Source: JACRPZ01 sp040758255 | GTDB lineage: Bacteria; Nitrospirota; Thermodesulfovibrionia; UBA6902 | Assembly: GCA_040758255.1 (NCBI GenBank) | Contig: JBFLVX010000059.1 | Span: 1-12,775, forward strand | DNA: 12,775 nt | Reading direction: 5' to 3' | Part shown: positions 6,358 to 12,775 of the stretch, piece after piece | Numbering within the stretch: the first letter of the stretch is position 1 | How the letters are laid out: every line of letters begins with the position of its first letter | The notes under the pieces: model-generated | The model's input: the letters and a program-made list of their open reading frames with translations, nothing else | Told to the model about the DNA's origin: nothing | The model's database searches: none | Position numbers and translations under genes: made by a program

Positions 6358-7366
6358 TTAATGTGTTTGGCTGTGTTTTAGCCCTCTTCTCAAATTTTTC
6401 ATATGCCTTTATTATATGCTGAACAAGCTTGTGCCTTACAACGTCTCTTTCAGAAAAATAAATAAAGCGCAGCGCTTTGATATTCTTAAGTATCTTTTCA
6501 GCCTCTATAAGGCCGGATCTCTTTTCTGACGGAAGATCTATCTGAGTGATGTCTCCCGTGATCACGGTCTTTGAGTTAAAGCCTAACCTTGTGAGATACA
6601 TCTTCATCTGCTCGGACGTTGTATTCTGCGCTTCATCAAGTATTATAAAAGAATCATTCAGGGTTCTGCCCCTCATAAAGGCAAGCGGCGCTATCTCGAT
6701 GACGCCCTTTTCAATGAGCCGGTGGGCTTTTTCAGTATCCATCATATCAAAAAGCGCGTCATAAAGCGGCCTTAAGTAAGGATTCACCTTCTCTTGTAAA
6801 TCTCCGGGCAGGAATCCGAGCCTCTCCCCCGCCTCGACCGCGGGCCTTGCAAGTATAATCCTGCTTACCTGCTTTTTAAGAAGAGCGTTTATGGCCATAG
6901 CCATCGCCAGATAAGTCTTGCCCGTTCCTGCGGGGCCTATTCCGATAACCATGTCATAGCGCTTTATCGCTTCAATATAGTCCCTCTGGGTTTTTGACCT
7001 CGGGACTATAAAATTCTTCTTTGATGAGACGGGTATGGTGCTAAGAAGGAAATCCTTAAGTGGAGATGCCGGCGGCGTGTCCCTCACGGACGGATCTTTT
7101 ACAGGACTATCATCAACAGCTTTTATTATATATTTTAAATCTTCAGGATTAATGGCATAGCCGTTGGCATTTACCGATTGCAGTTCCCTGAGAAGTCCCT
7201 CAGCCCTCTTCACAGCCTTTTCATTGCCTTGGAGCAATATCTTGCTTCCCCTGATCGAGGCGTCAATGCCGAGGGCTTCTTCTATTATTCTCAGACTCTT
7301 GTCAAGGCTGCCGTATGCCTGTGAAAGGTCTTTCTCTTCTCCTAAATCTATCTCGAGCTTAACCGT
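6329..7366 (-). CDS. phoH: PhoH-family ATPase, start codon uncertain (probable ACG)
   Basis: A cytoplasmic PhoH-like NTPase/RNA-helicase-type protein linked to RNA metabolism through its conserved place next to ybeY. With the start given it has 345 residues: an N-terminal KH-like segment (about 1-90), Walker A GPAGTGKT (144-151), LARPAVEAGERLGFLPGDLQ, Walker B FIILDEAQ (240-247), the sensor-like TVITGDITQID (about 267-277) and FSERDVVRH near the end. The first ATG, GTG or TTG in frame is a TTG at 7237, but the 43 codons before it clearly belong to the PhoH N-terminus (LGEEKDLSQAYGSLDKSLR). That frame runs back to the queA stop with no standard start codon. A strong AAAGGAG (GGAG at 7378-7375) stands exactly 8 bases before an ACG codon (7366-7364), giving T/M-VKLEIDLG. 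ACG is therefore the best start; ATG changed to ACG, or a base-calling error, is possible. The 3' end overlaps the HD-hydrolase gene by 29 bases. Confidence 0.9.
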   Translation of the reverse strand, partial: TVKLEIDLGEEKDLSQAYGSLDKSLRIIEEALGIDASIRGSKILLQGNEKAVKRAEGLLRELQSVNANGYAINPEDLKYIIKAVDDSPVKDPSVRDTPPASPLKDFLLSTIPVSSKKNFIVPRSKTQRDYIEAIKRYDMVIGIGPAGTGKTYLAMAMAINALLKKQVSRIILARPAVEAGERLGFLPGDLQEKVNPYLRPLYDALFDMMDTEKAHRLIEKGVIEIAPLAFMRGRTLNDSFIILDEAQNTTSEQMKMYLTRLGFNSKTVITGDITQIDLPSEKRSGLIEAEKILKNIKALRFIYFSERDVVRHKLVQHIIKAYEKFEKRAKTQPNTLNEERQTAKT

Positions 7367-7374
7367 AGGTTTAT

Positions 7375-7397
7375 CTCCTTTTTTTGTATGTATTATA
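7375..7397 (-). promoter_or_regulatory. Ribosome binding site and possible -10 box before phoH
   Basis: In the 78-base gap between queA and phoH the minus strand has TATAAT (7397-7392) followed by AAAAAAAGGAG (GGAG at 7378-7375). The ribosome binding site is strong and 8 bases from the ACG at 7366, which supports that codon as the start. The -10-like box has no good -35 partner (best is TTATAA at 19 bases), so an internal promoter for the phoH block is only possible. Confidence 0.45.
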
Positions 7398-7444
7398 CCT
7401 GAATAACGCTGATTTCTTATAACCTTTAGAATCCGGCAATATCT

Positions 7445-8455
7445 CTATATTACCAGCATCGCGTCCCCGTATGAAAAGAATCTGTAACCAGCCTCCTGAG
7501 CCCCTGCGTAAGCCTTTTTCAAAAGGCTGAGTCCTGAGAATGCGGAAGTGAGCATCATTGGGGTTGATTTAGGCTGATGAAAGTTTGTAACGAGTGCGTC
7601 TATTATCCTGAATTTATAACTGGGATAGATGAATATTGAGGTAGTCCCAAGGCCGCTCTTTATTCTCTTGCCGGAACATCCTGAAGCAGAAGCTTCAAGC
7701 GCCCTTGTAGCAGTCGTGCCAACCGCAATCACCCTTCTGCCCTCTGCTTTAGCGCGGTTAACCGCCCCCGCAGTCTCCTCTGAAATTTCGTAAGATTCAG
7801 CATCCATGACGTGATCTTTAATATCACCGCTTCTGACCGGTTTAAAAGTGCCGTAACCAACATGGAGTGTGAGCATCCTCACCTCAACCCCTTTCTTCTT
7901 TATAGCCTGTATAATTTTATCTGTAAAATGAAGGCCTGCTGTAGGCGCGGCTATCGCCCCTTCTTTGTCCGCGTATACTGTTTGATAGCGTTCAGTGTCA
8001 GCCTTTACAGCCGTTCTCTTTATATATGGAGGAAGCGCCATAACCCCGATCTTATCTAAAGAACCCCTTATATCTCTCCCTTCAAATTTTACTCTGGCAA
8101 CCCCGTTTGACGGCGATATATGAGCTGTGATTCCGCCCTTGAGCATAACTTTCCCGCTGAATGCGCCTTTCATAATAGCTTCCCAAACATTTTCTTCAAG
8201 CTCTTTCAGGAGCATTATCTCTGTCTTTCCTCCCGATGACCTTGTTCCTAAAAGACGTGCTGGAATAACTCTGGTATCGTTAAGAACAAGAACATCCCCC
8301 GGCTTAAGAAACTCAACAATATCTTTAAAGAACCTGTGTTCAAACCTGTCAGACTCCCTGTTGAGAACGCACAATCTGGAGGCGTCCCTATTTGGAGGAG
8401 GATACTGAGCTATCTGGTCTTGTGGTATGTCGTAATCAAATTCTGAAAGTTTCAT
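7445..8455 (-). CDS. queA: S-adenosylmethionine:tRNA ribosyltransferase-isomerase
   Basis: A 336-residue cytoplasmic enzyme of queuosine synthesis. It transfers and rearranges the ribose of S-adenosylmethionine onto preQ1 at position 34 of GUN-anticodon tRNAs, giving epoxyqueuosine. Family blocks are all present in order: LSEFDYDIPQDQIAQ at the start, GDVLVLNDTRVIPARL (about 50-67), APTAGLHFT (about 170-178), LHVGYGTFKPVR, AVGTTATRALE, TNFHQPKSTPMMLTSAF and the terminal YRFFSYGDAM. The length is normal and no residue block is missing. The ATG is 5 bases after the stop of the metallopeptidase gene; the ribosome binding site is weak, so coupling is likely. Its product is the substrate of QueH, encoded about 2 kb upstream in the same cluster. 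Confidence 0.98.
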   Translation of the reverse strand: MKLSEFDYDIPQDQIAQYPPPNRDASRLCVLNRESDRFEHRFFKDIVEFLKPGDVLVLNDTRVIPARLLGTRSSGGKTEIMLLKELEENVWEAIMKGAFSGKVMLKGGITAHISPSNGVARVKFEGRDIRGSLDKIGVMALPPYIKRTAVKADTERYQTVYADKEGAIAAPTAGLHFTDKIIQAIKKKGVEVRMLTLHVGYGTFKPVRSGDIKDHVMDAESYEISEETAGAVNRAKAEGRRVIAVGTTATRALEASASGCSGKRIKSGLGTTSIFIYPSYKFRIIDALVTNFHQPKSTPMMLTSAFSGLSLLKKAYAGAQEAGYRFFSYGDAMLVI

Positions 8456-8460
8456 ACACT

Positions 8461-9132
8461 TTAAATGCTCAGAGTCCTTCCGTTATCCTTCAACCACTTC
8501 TGTCTTCTTTTAAAATCAGGCATGATGCTTCTTACTTTATCCCAAAACAATCTTGAATGGTCTCTCTGTTCCAGATGCACAAGTTCATGCACAGCTATAT
8601 AATCAATGATTTCCACAGGAGCCATTATCAAACGCCAGCTAAAATTTACCGTTCCTTTTGCCCCGCTTGAGCCCCATCTTTTCTGAGCACTTGTGATTTT
8701 TATTGAGCGCGGCTTGTATCCGGTAAGTCCTGAATACCACCCACAGCGCTCTCTTATCTTCTTTTTCGCTTCTGATTTGTACCAATTTATCAAAACATCT
8801 TTTGCGCAAGACATTTTCTCCTGTGACAAAAGCAGATTATCTCTAAGCTCAATATCACCAACAATATCATCTACAATCTTCAATTTATAACTCTTGCCAA
8901 GATAAAGGAACGCCTCCCCATTTACAAATTCTTTGGCTTTTGGCTTGGGTTTGCTCTGCATCTCCCGCATCTTTGCTTTAATCCAGTCTCGTTTTTTATT
9001 GACCAGATTTTTCAGATAGTAAACCGGGGTTTTAAGCGGAGAGCGGATAACCAGCATTGCATCGTGCGTCACTACAAGCGCAATAGTTCTTCTTCTTGAG
9101 CGGATTATTTTACTGATTTCAATTTCTTGCAT
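8461..9132 (-). CDS. YgjP-like zinc metallopeptidase (DUF45)
   Basis: A 223-residue protein of the YgjP/DUF45 family, related to WSS1/SprT-type metallopeptidases. The zinc site is HELVH (182-186) with DHS and His192 following and then FWDKVRSIMPDF. The conserved KRWGSS (151-156) and NFSWRL (163-168) precede it. The basic N-terminal half (many Lys/Arg, residues 40-70) is typical of the family. No signal peptide or membrane helix is seen, so it should be cytoplasmic. The cellular substrate of these proteins is not established. It starts 15 bases after the SpoIID-like gene and ends 5 bases before queA, so it is co-transcribed with them, but its role with queuosine genes is unclear. Confidence 0.9.
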   Translation of the reverse strand: MQEIEISKIIRSRRRTIALVVTHDAMLVIRSPLKTPVYYLKNLVNKKRDWIKAKMREMQSKPKPKAKEFVNGEAFLYLGKSYKLKIVDDIVGDIELRDNLLLSQEKMSCAKDVLINWYKSEAKKKIRERCGWYSGLTGYKPRSIKITSAQKRWGSSGAKGTVNFSWRLIMAPVEIIDYIAVHELVHLEQRDHSRLFWDKVRSIMPDFKRRQKWLKDNGRTLSI

Positions 9133-9147
9133 AAATCAAAGTGCTAA

Positions 9148-10161
9148 TCAGTCACCCATTGTCTGCTTTTCTATTTTTGTCCCCGGATAATAGTGAGCAA
9201 GGATTTCTTTGTAGTTCTTCCCTTCTCTTGCCATTTCAATTGCTCCCCACTGGCATAATCCGACCCCATGCCCCCATCCCTTGCCTTCAAATGTCACGCC
9301 TGCCTGACCATCCGGCATCCCTTCAGCTACTTTAGTGAGAGAAAAGTCGGTGCTTGGAAGTGTTTTATATCCAAGGTGCTTTCTGAGATCTGTTGCCTTG
9401 ATCTCCAATTCCGTTCCCGCAGTATCCGTGGTTATTTTCAGCGTCTTCACTCTTCCCGTGGATGTGTATGATGCTATAGTGATATCTTTTATGCCGCTGT
9501 TTATACCGGCCGCCTTTCCTATCTCGTCAAGCGTGAACTCTCTCTTCCAGTTATCGTAAGGGGTGTTTTTTGCGTTGCAGTCAACTGATTTCAGGTAAGG
9601 ATAGCTGCCGCCCCACACCTCTTCAGGGAGTTCTGTCTTCCCAAGACATATTGAATGGTATAGTGTCTCTATCGGCGCGCCTTCATAAATTAAAATCTCT
9701 CCCCCTGTTTCCTTTACAGCACGGGTAATTTGAGGATTGATATTATTCTCCTTAAATACCTGATGAAGCACACTCGATGTGAGGTCATATTCTTTTTCTT
9801 TGTTAAGGCCTTTATGAAAGAGGGCGTATGTTCTCGATATGACGGCCTGAGCCTTTAACGCCTCCACCTCCCATCCCGCTCCGCTTTCAGAAGCCACTAC
9901 CCCTTCAATATATTTCTCGAAAGAGAGATCGTTAATAATGTATAGCCCCTTCTCATCCCTCCTTACATCAAGCAATCCGGAATAAGCCTCCCCCTTGAAG
10001 AAGAGCTTTCCGTTTAACTTTCCAAGACTCTCGGTCTTTTCAGAGGGAAGCGGGGAGTCAGGGCTGTCGAGCATCAAGACCCTGATATTATCATCAGCCC
10101 GCGGAATCCCGCAGAGAAGAAAGAGAGATGCAAATATTATCAGGCATATAAAGCGTTTCAT
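9148..10161 (-). CDS. SpoIID/LytB-domain exported protein
   Basis: A 337-residue exported protein of the SpoIID/LytB/AmiB-activator type; SpoIID itself is a lytic transglycosylase acting on peptidoglycan stripped of stem peptides. It has a signal peptide (MKRFICLIIF core, likely cleavage after PRA about residue 22). The core domain spans about 75-335: EKYIEGVVASES with Glu92 at the position of the catalytic Glu, WEVEALKAQAVISRTYAL (97-114), the YHSICLGKTE block (168-177; the family more often has SGGHT here), EVWGGSYPYL, then GKGWGHGVGLCQWGA (293-307) and HYYPGT near the end. It shares ATGA with the end of the upstream DUF2905 gene. In a probable diderm non-sporeformer it is likely to work on the cell wall during growth or division rather than in sporulation. 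Family is sure; activity is inferred, given the altered block. Confidence 0.93.
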   Translation of the reverse strand: MKRFICLIIFASLFLLCGIPRADDNIRVLMLDSPDSPLPSEKTESLGKLNGKLFFKGEAYSGLLDVRRDEKGLYIINDLSFEKYIEGVVASESGAGWEVEALKAQAVISRTYALFHKGLNKEKEYDLTSSVLHQVFKENNINPQITRAVKETGGEILIYEGAPIETLYHSICLGKTELPEEVWGGSYPYLKSVDCNAKNTPYDNWKREFTLDEIGKAAGINSGIKDITIASYTSTGRVKTLKITTDTAGTELEIKATDLRKHLGYKTLPSTDFSLTKVAEGMPDGQAGVTFEGKGWGHGVGLCQWGAIEMAREGKNYKEILAHYYPGTKIEKQTMGD

Positions 10162-10379
10162 CTTCTTGTCATGAAATACATAATGAGGCTCAATATAATG
10201 CTCAGCAGTATGCTGGTTGCGATAGGTATATAAATGATAAAGTCCTTCTTCTTGATAATTATGTCGCCCGGCAGTTTCCCTAAAAAAGGGATATCTACAT
10301 TCTTGAAGATCAAGAGGATTGCACCGATCCCCGCAATAGTCAGGCCGATGGCTATTAAGAATTTTGCCGCGTATTGCAT
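10158..10379 (-). CDS. DUF2905 family small membrane protein
   Basis: A 73-residue protein with two membrane helices, about residues 4-25 and 47-68, joined by a conserved loop FLGKLPGDIIIKKKDFIIYIPI. This loop and the total size identify the DUF2905 family, whose function is unknown. The start is 7 bases after the queH stop, and the ribosome binding site (AAGGA) overlaps that stop codon. The stop codon overlaps the start of the SpoIID-like gene (ATGA), so the two are translationally coupled and might act together in the envelope (inference from position only). Confidence 0.92.
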   Translation of the reverse strand: MQYAAKFLIAIGLTIAGIGAILLIFKNVDIPFLGKLPGDIIIKKKDFIIYIPIATSILLSIILSLIMYFMTRR

Positions 10380-10386
10380 GCGTTCC

Positions 10387-10971
10387 TTAACTACTTGCTA
10401 CTAACTTCTTCCCCCTTCTTCTCTCTTCCCTGCTGAAGATGCAGCCGCAGTATTTCTGCCTGTAAAGGCCAAGCTCTTTGCCCATAGCCTGCGACTCTCT
10501 GAAATGCGGCCTGAAATCTTTGATATGGAAAAGGATATTATATTTATCAGCCAGTTCTTTTCCTGTTGCGGCAATCTGTTCAAAGTCCTGATACGGGCTT
10601 ATCAGCAGGGTTGTCGAGAAGGCATCAAAACCGTTTTGAGAAGCCTTTTCAGCGGTCTTCTCAAGCCTCATTTTATAGCACAACTTACAGCGTTCAGGCT
10701 TGCTGACCGCCTCAATGCGACCGGCCCCGTTTAAATCCTCAATCCCGAACATTCTGAAATATTCTGCCGGATTATAGTCTTCAGTGTAATGCATTTCAAT
10801 AAACCATCTCTCTGCAAGCTCTTTCAGCGAATCAAGCCTTAAGCTGTATTCCTCATATGGATGGATGTTAGGATTGAACCAGAAGCCTGTATAATCATGC
10901 CCCTCTTCTTTTAACAGTTTGAAAGGGTAAACAGCGCAATTGCCACAGCATATGTGAAGCAGAATTTTCAT
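10387..10971 (-). CDS. queH: Epoxyqueuosine reductase QueH
   Basis: A 194-residue iron-sulfur enzyme that reduces epoxyqueuosine in tRNA to queuosine, the last step of the pathway. It is the cobalamin-independent alternative to QueG. Cysteine ligands are visible as CCGNC (Cys8, Cys9, Cys12), CKLC (Cys95, Cys98) and CGC (Cys175, Cys177). Other family blocks are WFNPNIHPYEEY (31-42), FSTTLLISPYQ (118-128) and FRPHFRESQ (153-161). The ATG at 10971 was preferred to one 10 codons upstream. The extra residues (MCLCAFVPEF) would be encoded by a dispersed inverted repeat, whereas MKILLHICCGNC is the normal start of this family. It follows ruvB after a 101-base repeat-filled gap. Together with QueA it supplies two consecutive steps of one pathway. 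Confidence 0.96.
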   Translation of the reverse strand: MKILLHICCGNCAVYPFKLLKEEGHDYTGFWFNPNIHPYEEYSLRLDSLKELAERWFIEMHYTEDYNPAEYFRMFGIEDLNGAGRIEAVSKPERCKLCYKMRLEKTAEKASQNGFDAFSTTLLISPYQDFEQIAATGKELADKYNILFHIKDFRPHFRESQAMGKELGLYRQKYCGCIFSREERRRGKKLVASS

Positions 10972-10977
10972 AAATTC

Positions 10978-11074
10978 AGGCACAAAGGCACAGAGGCACA
11001 AAGTTTAAAGACATTAAATAGAATTTTATCTTTTTGTTCACTTTGTCCCTTTGTTACTATGTGCCTTTGTGCCT
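10978..11074. repeat. Inverted repeat filling the ruvB-queH gap
   Basis: A 14-base perfect inverted repeat, AGGCACAAAGGCAC (10978-10991) with GTGCCTTTGTGCCT (11061-11074), extends inward imperfectly (AGAGGCACAAAG against CTTTGTCCCT...). One end lies in the ruvB stop codon and the other is 6 bases from the queH start, so the element occupies the whole gap. An RNA hairpin would form between the two coding regions. It resembles the repeat upstream of ruvA at 12711-12760, which suggests a dispersed intergenic repeat family of this genome. Confidence 0.85.
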
Positions 11075-12089
11075 AAAACAATCCGTTTGGTTTCTTGATC
11101 CCAAAGTGTTCATACGCGAGCCTTGTTGCCATGCGCCCCCTCGGGGTCCTTTCGATAAAGCCCGCCTGCAGAAGGTATGGTTCATAGACATCCTCTATCG
11201 TATTCTTCTCATCCTGTATTGAGGCCGCAAGCGTCTCTATGCCGACAGGGCCGCCGCTGTATTTTTCAATTATTGTGAGCATGAGCTTCCTGTCCATATT
11301 GTCAAACCCCATCTTATCAACCTCCATTGCTGACAGCGCATCATCTGCTATCTCCAGATTTATCGTTCCGTCTCCTTTGACCTGAGCAAAATCCCTGATA
11401 CGCCTGAGCAGGCGGTTGGCGATCCTTGGCGTACCTCTTGACCTTCCGGCGATCTCAAGGGCTGCTTCTCTCTTAAGCTCGACATTTAATATCTTCGCGG
11501 AACGTGAGAGTATCTTTACAAGCTCTTCAGGAATATAAAAATCGAGCCTGTTTATTACCCCGAACCTGTCTCTGAGAGGGGACGTCAGAAGCCCTGTTCT
11601 CGTTGTCGCGCCGATGAGCGTAAATCTCGGAAGGTTCAGCTTGAGCGTCCTCGCGCTCGGCCCCTGCCCGATAATAATATCGAGCTGGTAATCCTCCATC
11701 GCCGGGTAAAGCACCTCCTCTGCTATTCTCGGAAGCCTGTGGATCTCATCAATAAAGAGTATGTCCATAGCCCCGAGATTTGTAAGTATCGCCACCAGAT
11801 CGCCGGGCCTCTCAAGCACAGGGCCTGATGTAACCTTGATATCTACGCCCAATTCTGAAGCGATTATATTGGCGAGAGTTGTCTTCCCTAATCCGGGGGG
11901 GCCGCAGAAGAGCACGTGGTCAAGCGCCTCTCTTCTCTGCTTAGCCGCTTGAATGAAGATCTTGAGATTCTCCTTTATCTTCTCCTGCCCGACAAACTCT
12001 TCAAAAGTTTTTGGCCTGATGCTCAGCTCAAAGCCTGTATCATCATCTTTAAGCTCAGGAGTGATCTCTCTTTCAGGTAAATCTATCAT
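11073..12089 (-). CDS. ruvB: Holliday junction branch migration helicase RuvB
   Basis: A 338-residue AAA+ motor that, bound to RuvA, drives branch migration of Holliday junctions. Motifs in order: SIRPKTFEEFVGQ (23-35), Walker A GPPGLGKT (63-70), Walker B LFIDEIHRLP (111-120), sensor 1 LIGATTRTG (158-166), arginine finger region SPLRDRFG (170-177, Arg173) and the C-terminal winged-helix DNA-binding part ending PRGRMATRLAYEHFG. Length is normal for the family. The start is 18 bases after the ruvA stop codon. The stop codon TAG coincides with the edge of an inverted repeat. Confidence 0.98.
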   Translation of the reverse strand: MIDLPEREITPELKDDDTGFELSIRPKTFEEFVGQEKIKENLKIFIQAAKQRREALDHVLFCGPPGLGKTTLANIIASELGVDIKVTSGPVLERPGDLVAILTNLGAMDILFIDEIHRLPRIAEEVLYPAMEDYQLDIIIGQGPSARTLKLNLPRFTLIGATTRTGLLTSPLRDRFGVINRLDFYIPEELVKILSRSAKILNVELKREAALEIAGRSRGTPRIANRLLRRIRDFAQVKGDGTINLEIADDALSAMEVDKMGFDNMDRKLMLTIIEKYSGGPVGIETLAASIQDEKNTIEDVYEPYLLQAGFIERTPRGRMATRLAYEHFGIKKPNGLF

Positions 12090-12107
12090 GATTTTTATGA
12101 CAGCCGC

Positions 12108-12692
12108 CTATTTATCCGTAAGGCTTTTTAATGCCTCCTTAATTATTTCTTCAATCACCGCCGCCCCGTTCTTCAAGGCTGTCTCAACCGCCTTTTCAGA
12201 CAGATGTCTCTTGTAACCCAAATTGACAAGGGCTGATATGGAATCGCCCGCTATCCCTGTTTGAGAGAAGGAATCCGCCACCCCCTTAATGGATTGCAGT
12301 TTCCCTTTAAGCTCCAGCACTAAGCGGGCGGCTGTTTTCTTACCCAGTCCGGGGATGCTTGAAAGCAATACAACATCTTCACTGTAAACCGCCTCAACAA
12401 ATCGTTCCACCGGCATTCCTGAGAGGATCGCAAGGGCAAGTTTAGGCCCTACGCCAGTAACTCCAAGTAGTGTTGCAAAGACCCTGCGTTCATCTTCTGA
12501 AGGGAACCCGAAGAGCTGCAAAGCGTCTTCTCTTACGTGCGTATATGTGTAGATAAAGACCGCGTTACCTTCTCCGGGTATATCGCCAAGACTTCGCAGA
12601 GGGACGGCAACGCTGTAGCCTACGCCGGCTACTTCCACAATAATCCTGTCAGGCTTTTTGCTTAGAACTACGCCTTTTAATGAAGCGATCAA
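12108..12692 (-). CDS. ruvA: Holliday junction-binding protein RuvA
   Basis: A 194-residue protein that binds four-way DNA junctions as a tetramer and recruits RuvB. Domain I is an OB-fold (about 1-64, beginning IASLKG and ending DALQLFGF). Domain II carries two helix-hairpin-helix motifs, LLGVTGVGPKLALAIL (75-90) and SSIPGLGKKTAARLV (111-125). Domain III (about 150-194) is the RuvB-contacting helical bundle with LVNLGYKRHLSEKAV. The start codon is TTG (12692-12690), preceded by a purine-rich GGGAGAGAGAAG; it is chosen because RuvA proteins begin M-I-A/G-x-L-x-G. A ruvC gene often precedes ruvA, but the 83 bases left in the window contain a repeat and no recognisable coding end. Confidence 0.97.
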   Translation of the reverse strand: MIASLKGVVLSKKPDRIIVEVAGVGYSVAVPLRSLGDIPGEGNAVFIYTYTHVREDALQLFGFPSEDERRVFATLLGVTGVGPKLALAILSGMPVERFVEAVYSEDVVLLSSIPGLGKKTAARLVLELKGKLQSIKGVADSFSQTGIAGDSISALVNLGYKRHLSEKAVETALKNGAAVIEEIIKEALKSLTDK

Positions 12693-12710
12693 ACTTCTCT
12701 CTCCCTTTGT

Positions 12711-12760
12711 TAGCCACAGACCTTTTTCTTCTTTGTGCCTTTGTCTCTGCCTTCTGGCTA
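12711..12760. repeat. Dispersed inverted-repeat element upstream of ruvA
   Basis: The segment starts TAGCCACAGA and ends TCTGGCTA on the plus strand, with arms TAGCCA (12711-12716) and TGGCTA (12755-12760). Between them lies CTTTGTGCCTTTGTCTCTG, a variant of the GGCACAAAGGCACAGAG sequence found in the ruvB-queH gap. It lies 18 bases upstream of the ruvA start and would be in its leader or promoter region. The partial symmetry and the second copy suggest a short, non-coding dispersed repeat. Confidence 0.6.
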
Positions 12761-12775
12761 TGATTATTTTAAGTT

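Noticed and set aside
10972..11001. Longer QueH starting at the ATG at 11001
   Set aside because: The extra ten residues are encoded by the inverted repeat and are absent from the normal QueH start, MKILLHICCGNC.
11034..11222. Plus-strand frame overlapping the end of ruvB
   Set aside because: It is antisense to a well-conserved gene, starts in the repeat and has no ribosome binding site or family resemblance.

Overview
The window is a 12.8-kb piece of a bacterial chromosome in which every supported gene lies on the minus strand, so transcription runs from high to low coordinates. Base composition is moderate, start regions carry GGAGG-type ribosome binding sites, and two sigma-70-like promoters are visible. 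The gene content (an Mla-type lipid transporter permease, an exported SpoIID-like protein, QueH rather than QueG, a Trm112-like protein) and the order ruvA-ruvB-queH-DUF2905-spoIID-queA followed by phoH-HD hydrolase-ybeY-dgkA suggest a diderm of the Nitrospirota/Desulfobacterota kind. That assignment is an inference from gene order and protein style; no marker in the window proves it.

Region 1 (12775 down to 3579) is a tightly packed housekeeping cluster of twelve genes, mostly a few bases apart or overlapping: ruvA, ruvB, queH, a DUF2905 membrane protein, a SpoIID/LytB protein, a YgjP-like metallopeptidase, queA, phoH, a 7TM-HD (PgpH/YqfF) hydrolase, ybeY, a DgkA-PAP2 fusion and a 56-residue Trm112-like zinc-ribbon protein missing from the longer-ORF calls. 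Functions are Holliday-junction processing, queuosine modification of tRNA, rRNA maturation, c-di-AMP turnover and lipid (undecaprenol or diacylglycerol) phosphorylation. Two copies of a GGCACAAAGGCACAGAG-type inverted repeat sit upstream of ruvA and between ruvB and queH.

Region 2 (3564 down to 635) holds two separately promoted genes for exported proteins of the cell surface or periplasm. The first is a six-repeat beta-propeller protein, the second a beta-sandwich-like protein. Their N-terminal parts are unrelated, but both end in the same 149-residue domain, encoded by a DNA segment of 452 bp that reads as identical in the two genes. The identity starts and stops abruptly, one edge lying one base past the stop codon. 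This is the most unusual feature here: a C-terminal module that appears to have been copied or homogenised recently. A clear intrinsic terminator follows the second gene.

Region 3 (345 down to 1) is the start of an MlaE-family permease gene, cut by the window edge.

The items most worth checking are the identical C-terminal module, the HD hydrolase without its usual extracytoplasmic sensor domain, phoH apparently starting at an ACG codon after a strong ribosome binding site, and the kinase-phosphatase fusion.
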